Below are positions 1-9,071 of a stretch of DNA of 64,000 nt, one piece after another. A program made the translations under genes and the position numbers. Location: contig JARFIW010001087.1 of the NCBI GenBank assembly GCA_036346225.1, positions 1,736,001-1,800,000 of the forward strand, written 5' to 3'. This stretch comes from Platerodrilus igneus. Its lineage: Eukaryota; Arthropoda; Insecta; Coleoptera; Lycidae. Positions within the stretch are counted from its first letter, which is position 1, and the number at the start of each line of letters is the position of its first letter. The notes under the pieces are model-generated. The model had not been told where the DNA came from and made no database searches. It worked only from the letters and a program-made list of their open reading frames with translations.

Positions 1-43
1 AGTAGGGTGTCGGAGATTACAGCCCTAACTGGTTCAATTTTGT

Positions 44-430
44 ATTCGATTTTTGTAAGTAACCTGTTGGTTGGGTTACCTTAGTTTTGATTATCACCTT
101 GTGATAATAATATTTTGAATTCGATTTTTGTGAGTAACCTGTTGGTTAGGTTACCTTAGTTTTGATTATCACCTTGTGATAATAATACTTTTTGCATTCG
201 ATTTTTGTAAGTAACCTGTTGGTTAGGTTACCTTAGTTTTGATTATCACTTTGTGATAATAATATTTTGAATTCAATTTTTTGTAAGTAACCTGTTAGTT
301 AGGTTACCTTAGTTTTGATTATCACTTTGTGATAATAATATTTTGTATTCGATTTTTGTAAGTAACCTGTTGGTTGGGTTACCTTAGTTTTGATTATCAC
401 TTTATAATGATAATATTTTGAATAGTTATG
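44..430. repeat. ~76-bp tandem repeat, five units, two palindromes per unit
   Basis: Five head-to-tail units start near 44, 120, 197, 272 and 348. Each holds two short inverted repeats: GTAACCT..AGGTTAC around a 7-nt loop and ATTATCAC..GTGATAAT around a 3-nt loop. Both are kept in most units, while the fifth unit is degraded in its second palindrome. No coding potential is seen. It lies just upstream of a candidate polypurine tract and LTR, so it may be the 3' non-coding end of an LTR element; it could also be an independent minisatellite. Confidence 0.85.
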
Positions 431-891
431 CTATTTTGATGTGGTAGCGTTCTTTTTTTTGTTGATAGAGTTGCTTGAGCTCCAGGAAGTGGAGTTTTTA
501 TTTTTAAAAATTAAGATAATTTGTAATGTGTTTAATTATAGTTAGTAGATACTAGCCTAGTAGGAGTAAGAAAACTCTAGTTAAAGGGTTACTTTAAATT
601 TAGGTTTTGATTAATTTTTTTGTCCCGTGGAGTGTTTGACTTTTTAATTTGACCTCTCTCAATTTTGACATACACCGATTGTGACTCCCCGATTTTGTCT
701 CCCTATGGACGCTTAGTACACGTAGTTACCGACACACTCAAATTTGTAGATATTTGTCCCTCTCGTTTTAATAGGTTCATAAGAATTTGTAATGATAATT
801 AAGAATGTAGAAAAGGCTAGTATATATGTATAAAAAAAAATCTTTTGTATTTGTTTTACTTAAATTTTTCTTTGTTAAAAAAAGATTTTTT
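431..891. other. non-coding stretch, nothing recognised
   Basis: AT-rich sequence with no open frame and no repeat that I recognise. It connects the 76-bp tandem repeat with the candidate polypurine tract at 892-911. Confidence 0.5.
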
Positions 892-911
892 TTCTTTCAG
901 GAAAGGGGTAG

Positions 912-2690
912 TGTAACAATTTTATTTTTGATAATAAATCCCTCCATAAAATTGCGAGAATAATTTAACAATTTTATTTTTGATAATAAATCCCTCCATA
1001 AAATTGCGAGAATAATTTAACAATTTTATTAAAACAATAGTAAATTACATTCAACAAAGCCGCATCGTCCTTTGGTATTCTATTTGTGGTTAAATATCCG
1101 TGTCATCTACAGCTATTTACAATCAGTTTGATTGACCCCTCCCCCGGACGCCTCGGCCGCCCGAGCTAGTTTTGTAATCAGTCGGCCATACGTGGAAGAA
1201 GCAACAACATGTATGTTAGATTGCAGGCCGGCAATTTGCGAATCCACTTCGATGAGTTAGCACATCTTTGAGTAACGGTTGGGAACGTATAAAGTTTATT
1301 AACTTGTTTAATTTGAGATAATTTATTTAGCGCGACGAAGTATACTACTACAACTTACGATGCAACTTTTAGAATATAAAATTTAGGAGGCAATTTTTAG
1401 AAGACGACACTTGTTATGCGAACTGTTAAGACACACAAGGACAATGTAAAGATGCTACCTTAGATTTGATTCGACACGTCGGACGATTTCATAGTAGAAG
1501 TTGTTTTGGATGAATTTGGTTCACACTACAAGCTGTTATCGTTGCTTGAAATAACGAGAATCTCATCTTTCCTTGCAACAATGTGATAAATGCAGTTTGG
1601 TTCGTAGATAGCTATAAGTTCTTTTTATGTGTTTCAAACTAGGAACACGCTAATTTGTTTTAATGCGTAAAAGCATGAATATTGTAAAAGCTTTAGCTAT
1701 TTGGTTCACTAGGAATTGTTAGTAACGTCAACAGGTGTTACTGACGTCATTTATTTTTCTGCAGTGTACTGCTGACAGATGTATTTTTGAAGGCAAGTGC
1801 CTCGAACAGCTTTAGTACAAGAGATGTAAACACGTCTATTTTTGTGATCTGCTTTATATAAATTAAAACTTGCATATGTAATTTAGAAAACTTGAATGGT
1901 ACATTTTTAGAACTTATTAATTTGTCATCTGCCTGAACAGATCTGCACAGGTCGGAACCCTATGTGTATAACAAGTACATGTTATACTGTAAAGTATTTG
2001 ATTAAAAATAATTAAGATAAACATGAAGTTGAAAGCTATAGATTCATACAGTTATTGATTAAATTTTTGTTACAAATCATATTATTATTTTAAAAGAGAT
2101 TCTTTTTAGTAAACAATTGGTTCAGGATTAAGGTTTTTTATTTTGATCAAGTATGATCAAATCTAATCACACAAAGCTAACATCCTTATGAGTAGGTCTT
2201 TGATGCTAACTTTATATTAGAAATAACTTTTTATTATTTCTTTATGTATTTTGGCTGGACACAAATAGTGTCCCACTCTTTTATGTATTTAACTATTACA
2301 ATTTCTTACAGGAGCTGCGTCTTATTTGATTAAGATAGGTTTTTGTCAGCGAAGGCGATCATTTTTTCTTTGGGTCTCCACGTCCGCCCTTAGAAATATG
2401 CCATGCAATTATCATAATTAAGTCAGGACTTGGTGGCGCCTATTTGGTTTAGATTAAGTTTGGTCTACAAACAGATTTCGACTTACCCCCCCATTTCTCA
2501 TAGCTCTGCCCAAGGAATAGACCCCTAGTTATGTCGGAAGACTTCGTTACGCTTGCCCATGCGTGAGGCCAGATAATTATCAGGAAAATTAGTTTCACTG
2601 CCACCCAATGTGGGGCTGGTGCCTTTAGAAAAAATACGTTACACTGGCACACAACGTGGTGCAAGAGAATATAAGGAAAATATGTTGCAC
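912..2690 (+). mobile_element. candidate LTR between a PPT and PBS-like DNA
   Basis: A purine tract (ending GAAAGGGGTAG at 901-911) is followed at once by TGTAACA, a typical LTR start. About 1.7 kb downstream the sequence reaches CGTTACA (around 2638-2644), the inverted match of that start, followed by CTGGCACACAACGTGG, which looks like a primer-binding site. Between them is AT-rich non-coding DNA with one small GC-rich patch near 1130-1200. No second LTR copy is in the window, so the call rests on the terminal signals only. A PPT on one side and a PBS on the other is expected for an LTR shared by two head-to-tail elements. The exact 3' edge is blurred by the repeat at 2555-2715. Confidence 0.35.
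914..1030. repeat. 52-bp tandem duplication at the candidate LTR start
   Basis: A 52-bp unit beginning TAACAATTTTATTTTTGATA is present at 914 and 966, with a partial third copy from 1018 to about 1030. The two full units appear identical by eye. They directly repeat the putative LTR end. Confidence 0.85.
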
Positions 2691-2715
2691 TAGCGCCCAT
2701 GCGTGAGGCTAGCTA
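2555..2715 (+). repeat. four tandem copies of an LTR-end/PBS-like junction
   Basis: Four diverged units of 46-48 bp have cores at about 2556, 2604, 2650 and 2696. Each core resembles the post-LTR block GCGCCCAACGTGAGGC and is preceded by an LTR-end-like TTACACT, TTTCACT or TTGCACT. The similar block TGGCATACCCAACGTGAGGC follows the family B 5' LTR at 18600. This supports reading the units as repeated LTR/PBS junctions. Confidence 0.55.
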
Positions 2716-2844
2716 CATATATAAAAAATTATTTGTTTTCACAAGAAAAATTCGTATTGGCATCCTCTGGGGTAAAAGATTCCGTAGTTAAAATAGTCCC
2801 CTATTCGTATTTTCGGGAGGGGACTACTTCGAAGAAAACTGAAT

Positions 2845-3735
2845 GAATACTGTCAAATGCAGGAAGACATTTGGAATTATTATGCAGGGACAATAGTTTG
2901 ATATGCCTAGATTTGCAAAGATATACCGGTATTAGCATCTAGCAAGGAAGAGCTAGAAGCTGCTCTTAATGAAATGGAAACAGTTCCAACAGAGAGATTC
3001 GTTATGAAAATTAACAAAAATAAACTTAAGTACTAGTATACAAAGGAGGGGAAAATAAATCAAAAACAAGAATACAAATAGGTTGCAAGAACTTACAAGA
3101 GGTTAAGGATTTCTGCTACCTAGGAAGCCAAATAACTGGAGATGGGAAGATCGTAAATGTTATAAAACAAAGATTAGCATAATGTCGTGTTACATTTAAC
3201 AAGAAAAAGCATCTACTGTGTTCAAAGACAACAAACATAGAAACAAGGAAGAGATTGCTTAAAATATATGTGTGGAGCATAGCACTGTACGGCTGTGAAA
3301 CCTGAATAGTAGAAAAAGAGGACAGGAAGCTTTTGAAATATGGTGCTACAGACGTATTATAAAAATATCACGTATAGACAAAGTTAAGAACAAACATGTG
3401 CTAGAAATGGTAGGGAAGATATAAATATGTGGAAAACAGTAAAAATAAGACAGGTAGGATGATAGGCCACATACTAAGGCATGAGTGAATAGTGCGGAAT
3501 ATATTAGAAGCAGAGATTGGAAAAAAGAGGAAAAAAGGTAAACTTAGGTTGGATTATTGCACACAAATAGTGAAAGATGTAAGCTGAGGTACCTTCAGGG
3601 AAATGTGTAGGCTAGCTCAGAATAGAAACCAATAGAGGTACGCGTCCAACCAGTTCCAAGATGGAATCCTAAGTACGAAAGAAATAACTGTACTTAGACC
3701 TGATGACTATTATAAGCAACTACAGGTATTGGTTT
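2845..3735 (+). pseudogene. non-LTR retrotransposon RT fragment, copy 1
   Basis: Broken translation on the + strand gives the finger/palm part of a LINE reverse transcriptase around 2860-3010. A thumb-like region with WSIALYGCETW follows near 3270-3304, then the C-terminal stretch ending RLAQNRNQ near 3600-3640. This order (RT, then a His/Cys-poor C-terminal tail) is common in arthropod 'endonuclease-reverse transcriptase' LINEs of the Jockey/CR1/L2 group; I cannot fix the clade. The FADD catalytic box is mutated, many stops and shifts are present, and the endonuclease and 5' half of RT are missing. It matches the copies at 3922-4235 and 4898-5757. Confidence 0.75.
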
Positions 3736-3921
3736 TGCAATATTCTCAACTAATGTAAATTGTGCGAAAGCATTTACTGAAAAAATATTAATTCGGCAAA
3801 TGTCTAAGTGTTGGGGATCTTGGTAGCCACAGGCCGCTTAACCCCCTTCACATACCACTAAATATCGGGGAAATAGGGTATATATTTGTAAAACAATAAA
3901 AGGGAAACCGAACTGTATCTA

Positions 3922-4235
3922 TCTAACAAGAAAAATCAGCGACTATGTTCAAAGACAACAAACATAGAAACAAAGAGAATATTGTTGATAGCATATATCG
4001 AAACCAAAAAAAAATTGGAGAATTAGAAGGGCAGGATACGTTCTAAGGTATTTTTGGGAAATAGTGCGGAATATATTGCATACAGAGATAGGTAAAAAAA
4101 GAGGAAGAGGTAGGCTTAGATCAGGCCAATACACGCAGATAGTGAATGATGTAGACTGTGGAAATTTCAGGGAAATGAGTAGGTTAGCTCAGAATAGGAA
4201 ACAATGAGGCTACGCGTCTCACCAGTTCCAGAACG
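3922..4235 (+). pseudogene. same LINE, 3' fragment with internal deletion, copy 2
   Basis: Bases 3922-3990 repeat the sequence at about 3197-3260 (motif AAAGACAACAAACATAG). The match then jumps to the equivalent of about 3490-3660, ending at the element's C-terminal region (AGCTCAGAATAGGAA, CACCAGTTCCA). Roughly 200 bases of thumb sequence are missing compared with copy 1. It is untranslatable as a whole, a dead 3' remnant in the same orientation as copy 1. Confidence 0.75.
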
Positions 4236-4897
4236 GCAGACCATATGATGATGAACTGAACCATAAATATAACTATGGTCAAGAATATGATAAACACCTA
4301 AAAACAAGATTGTTTAAATAATCGAAATTATAAATAGTATGGGATAAATTGATACAAAAATGATAAACTTTTGTTAATTATTATAATAACAAAGTTACCC
4401 GTAGAACATAGGTTTAAGTTATACAGCTTAAAAAGATTTTAGGGCTGATTAACCATCAATAAGAAAATATTTGATCAATGATATTAGATTTATAACAATT
4501 GCGTAATGGCTACGTTTGAAAATTGGACTCCGATAATTCTGAACGCAAGCTACATATGACAACAAAAAACACACTGGACGTTTTAAAAAAGGTCGGATAT
4601 ATAACTTATCTGTTTTGATTAAGTGTTATTTCATAAAGATTTTTTATTAGGCTAAAGATTTAATTTCATATTAGATATATGTGCACAAAGTTAGCTAAAG
4701 TAATATCTTTGGGCTTGCTAATACAGGTATAAAATTTGTGAATGTATAGGAAAGAATATGCATACTGAATTCAGCAGGTTTTATACGGTATATAAAGCGC
4801 GATATTAAAGATGATGACGCTCGAAAGACATGATTATTTACTAGCAGTGTAAATAGAAGTAACTTCATCATTCAGTTCATTCATCATTAAGTCTTCA
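4236..4897. other. non-coding spacer between LINE fragments
   Basis: AT-rich DNA between two LINE fragments of opposite orientation. I see no open frame, inverted termini or known repeat here. Confidence 0.5.
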
Positions 4898-5757
4898 GTC
4901 TTGGAATTGGTTATACGCGTACCTCCATTGTTTCCTAATCTGAGCTAACCTACACATTTTACTGCAATTCCTACAGTCTGTATCTTTCACTGTCTGTGTG
5001 CAATAGTCTGATCTAGGTCTACACCTGCCTCTCTTGTTTTCCATATCTACTTGTTAAATTGCTCCACACATATGCTTTTAGCAATGATCTCTTTGTTTTT
5101 ATGAACACAGTAATTGCTTTTTCTTGTTAAATATAGCACGCCCTTGTGCTAATTTTTGTTTTATATCTTTTGCGCTTTTTCCATCTTGCGTTATTTGGCT
5201 TCCTAGGTAGTAGAGATCCTTAACCTTTTGTGAGTTTTGGTTTCCTATTTGTATTCTAGTTTTTGATCTTTTTCCCCTTCTTTGCGTACTAGTGTTTAAG
5301 TTTGTGTTTGTTAATTTTCATACCGTAATTTTTCTGTTAGAACTGTTTCCAATTCATAACGAGCGGTCTCTAACTCTTCCTTGCTTGATGCTAATAGCAC
5401 TATATCATTTGCAGCTCTAAGCATATCAATCTTTTGTCTCTGCATAATAATTCCAAATGTCTTCCTGCATTTGACAGTACTCATTGCTTCTTCAATGTAC
5501 AAGTTAAAAATTAATGGGGATAGGGCACAATCCGGTTTCATCCCTTGCCTAATATCTACTTCCTGTTCTAATTCTATTACAGCTGTTTGCTTTTTGTATA
5601 AGCTATGTATTATCTGTCTATCCCTACAACTCATTCATATCTTCTTGAATATTTCAAACATTTTTTCCATGTCGAATTCTTTTTCCACACCTGCAAACCC
5701 TATATACACGCTTTATCCTTTTTCTATTGTTTTATCCAATGTCACGTTCAGAGCTAT
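4898..5757 (-). pseudogene. same LINE, RT fragment, copy 3
   Basis: Read on the - strand, this is the best-preserved copy of the family. A 107-residue open segment (5634-5311) covers RT core motifs. It has an RQG..LSPLIFNLYIEEAM block, and the catalytic box reads AANDIVLLASS where an F-A-D-D type motif is expected, so the active aspartate pair is lost. Upstream, out to about 5757, is the preceding RT motif (F..VEKEFDM, normally ending in an AFD-type block) with an in-frame stop. Downstream to 4898 the C-terminal region is shifted. The 5' side stops abruptly at a transposase fragment on the other strand. It faces copy 2 tail to tail. Confidence 0.8.
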
Positions 5758-5761
5758 GTCC

Positions 5762-6142
5762 CGTGTTCTCCGAGTATTTGGATGACATTCTGTTAAATCA
5801 ACATAGATATTTGTGGTGGCAGCAGGACGGTGCATCAGCGCATAATGCAGTAATTGTCAAAGAATATTTAAACCAAGAATTTACCAATCGTTGGACTGGA
5901 ATTGGTGAAATCGTTGCATGGCCTGCTAGATCCCCGGATCTAACACCATTAGATTGCTTTTTATGGGGAACGCCAAAAATCAAATTTACAAAGAAACCCT
6001 TAAAAACATGGAAGAACTTAGAACAAGACTGAGTCGTGCACTTGATGCTATTTTTAGAAGGTCCATTCAAAGAGCTGTGGTAAATGCAAGAAGACGTGTC
6101 CAATTGTGCGTTAATGAAAATGGCCAACCCTATGAGCATTAA
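5762..6142 (+). pseudogene. Tc1/mariner-like (IS630 superfamily) transposase 3' fragment
   Basis: The + strand encodes the C-terminal half of a DDE/D transposase. WWQQDGASAH (from about 5811) carries the second catalytic Asp, and WPARSPDLTPLDCFLWG (about 5919-5970) carries the third acidic residue as Asp, with 41 residues between them. Just after FLWG the frame shifts, and the C-terminus (KNMEELRTRLSRALDAI to ENGQPYEH, ending at 6142) continues in another frame. The N-terminal HTH domains and the first Asp are absent, and no terminal inverted repeat is seen next to it. The left edge coincides with the end of the LINE fragment, so an apparent open frame from 5727 is a chimera of both. Confidence 0.8.
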
Positions 6143-8126
6143 TTGTAATTATTGTTTGGACAGTATATCACTTGCAACAGTGGTTTACGCTTATCATTTT
6201 TTAAATTTGGTATTAAAACACTGTTATTTACGATTAAGCCATTGATTAAAAAACATTTTTTGCTACCTATCATACACTACTATAATCAGAAAAAATTGTT
6301 GAATTCGAATGTACAAAAAACCAGAATGGCGTCCGTAAGAAATAAGAAAGTTTATGATGGTCAGGTAACGACGAAACGTTTTTTTAGGATGTAAGAAGTG
6401 GTCATGAGAAAGTGCTTTTAAATTTTGAATATTATTTGAAATAACGGCACTAAAAATAAAAAACAGAAATTCAGTTTTTACCTTTATGAAAATATCTCAG
6501 ACGCTAATTGAGATATGTCAAATTGCTTTGCAGATTATTAATTAGTGTAAAATTTAGCTATTTTGCCAAATTTAAACATATCCTCTATCTCCATTAAGTG
6601 ATATTCCAAGAGTGGCCCTCGAATTTGAATTAGCCTTTATTCAGGGTGGAACAATGGATCTTCGGAAATTTCAAATTTTCAGGTTTACTTCTTTTTGGGT
6701 TGGCTTTATTTATAGAATTTGGGTTTAAATGACCTTTCGTTGTCACGGTAATTTTAGAAATATTATAAACTAGGCTTCTTATTGGTACGGTGACTTTATA
6801 GTGCTCCGGCTCTGCTCAGGGGTTTTGAATAATCTCGTGGGTTCGTGGTGGTGACTGGATGATAAGAAGCCACAAATGATCCAGAACTGAACAGAATAAT
6901 TAAGGGCGCCAAGGACTACTTGGAGCGAGACAAAGAACTGCGAACTTTGTCCTAACAGTTCGGTAAGGTACCAATATTAAAGACAAAATATATCGAATAG
7001 GAAGCCAACAACTAACTGAATGATGCGATAAGTGAAATAGTTACTCAAATACTGAAAACTTTATTAATAGTACATAAAATATCTCTTCCGCTTCTAAAAC
7101 TTAATTATACTATAATAATAAGACACATTGAATAACTCCCAATTCAATAGTTCATAAATAATATGATACTTTGAGTGCTCAAGAGAGCAGATTAGGATAT
7201 TGCCAAGCACTATATTATTTTAATACATCAATAATACCTGCCGGCAATATTCTAGCCAGGATATAGTGCAGTTACAAAGTAAAGTAAAGCAAGATTAATG
7301 TACACGCTATGTTACAGTTGGGACACCTCAAGGGACTTACCAAAATTACAACAAACGGCAACCCTTGCATAAAGTTGTAAGGCGGATTGCAATTATATTA
7401 ACCTAGATAAAAGATTTTGCACTGAGGGTGCACTTCAAATTTAAACCACACACAAAACAAGTTAATTTAAATAATCTAACAGTTACTTAGATCTCAACAG
7501 ATGCACAAACAATAAATCAATTATACGACCTGAACTAGTTGTTCCTAGATCTTCAGTAGCTGGATGTAACAGCGATGCACCAGGTGCTGGGTAAATAATA
7601 AAACTTGCGGGTAGTAGTGCAGACAGGTTCCAGGTTTAGCTCTTCGCCATTTCTGCTACGTACAATATAAAAGATAGAGAAGATCTTGATCTCGTACTAG
7701 TGAAGCTAGTGCTCGTGATTAAAGCTAAAGGTAACACTTGTGATGCTACTAGTTCGGTCTATAATTAGTTACTCTTCGTATACTTGATCCCTAAAGTTAG
7801 TTACCACACAGGTGGGATAACTAAATTTAGAATGTGACCTCCAACAATAATTAGCTTCAAGGTCACTAATACAAAATGTACTCCTGTCCTTGGAAGATTC
7901 AAAATCCGTAATTAACGGTAGAGACCTCCAAACCAAACATACAAAAATAGGTAGCCTCTCGAGAAATTAAGACTAACCAACGGGTTATATATGCCGAAAA
8001 TAATAATTAACGAAAAATGGGAGTTACATCGTGACCTCCTTATTATGTCAGGATAGAAGCTATTTAAGCCACTGTTCGTTAAAAACAATATGCGTGCTTA
8101 GTAAGTGGTTAATCGACTAGAATATA
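6143..8126. other. unassigned non-coding region
   Basis: No supportable gene. Small features seen: an 8+8-bp hairpin ATATCTCA..TGAGATAT (6492-6516) and a perfect 10-bp inverted pair GGCTTCTTAT/ATAAGAAGCC (6773-6782 and 6862-6871). Around 7030-7150 there is an A/T-rich stretch with AATAAAG on the - strand that could be part of an unrecognised LTR. I found no partner repeat in the window to support that. Confidence 0.4.
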
Positions 8127-9071
8127 CAGAGTGGCATTAGTTTTATGTCAATAAATAGAGGAGGTGAAAGAAATTGATTGGCGCAACAAAAAATCTGTAA
8201 GGCATTTTACTTTTGGACCGCTTTATAAATGTCCGATCTAGGTCAACTTCAGTAAAGGCTTTGTGAGTACTATTTTGATATATGTTTATAAGAAATAACA
8301 TATCTATGCTAGTGTCATCTTAAATCACATTACGCACATGAAATAATTTTACAATAGGTATTCAAAACGAACACTATTTCTGCAAATTTGTAGTTGGTAT
8401 AACTTCCGGTCATCAAATTAGTAAATTAGAATTTACTAAACTACTGCGCGATAAAATTATCTCTAATTACCTACAACCAATAGAATTAAGCCGCAGCATT
8501 GCGTTCAAGTGTATTACCTAAGCAGGTAGTGGACCACAAGTAACAAAATCAAACAGGAGAGATACACTTACAAATCATCTAACTTTAGTTACGAGGTATT
8601 TAATAAAAACGTACATTCAACCTAAAGTAGGTTACCATTATGTTGCATAACAGCTAACTTGCAACAAACTTAAGACTACGGGGTCAGAACCCAATACCGT
8701 GGACCAAATCAGCATCAATGAATATTATTCTTTATAGCTTCCGCAAGTTCTAAAAAAAATTTATAATTATTTTGGTAGTAGCTATAGAGCATTGAGTTAT
8801 ATCGTTTGGCAGCTAAAATGCACTGTATTTCACTAATTTAAGTTTGCATGTCACAATTTGGCTAGACGACTTTAAAGGGTAAATTTATTGTGTGTTTGAT
8901 TCGTGACCTAGCTAACATTGCAGTGGTTTTAAAACATTTTCGATACTTTCTTGTGTGTCCGTTTGTAGCTTAACTATTTGTTTGGGACCACAGGTTTACT
9001 AACAATTTTTATTTGTCTTATCGGTCTCTGCGCCCTTTTTAAGTTAATGACATAAACCTAATGCCACCCTG
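8127..9071. mobile_element. non-autonomous TA-target DNA transposon (MITE-like, 945 bp)
   Basis: The left end CAGAGTGGCATTAGTTTTAT is matched inverted by the right end; reverse-complemented, that begins CAGGGTGGCATTAGGTTTAT. Near-perfect pairing runs for about 30 bp (8124-8153 with 9043-9074). Both ends are flanked by TA (8125-8126 and 9072-9073), the target duplication of Tc1/mariner elements. The interior has no open frame of useful length, so it would need a transposase in trans. Terminal CAGGGTG ends are widespread in arthropod mariner-like families; I cannot name the family. Confidence 0.85.

Noticed and set aside
5381..5785. 134-codon open frame on the + strand
   Set aside because: Antisense shadow of the LINE RT on the - strand.
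6773..6871. 10-bp inverted repeat considered as ends of a small MITE
   Set aside because: No target duplication and pairing does not extend past 10 bp.
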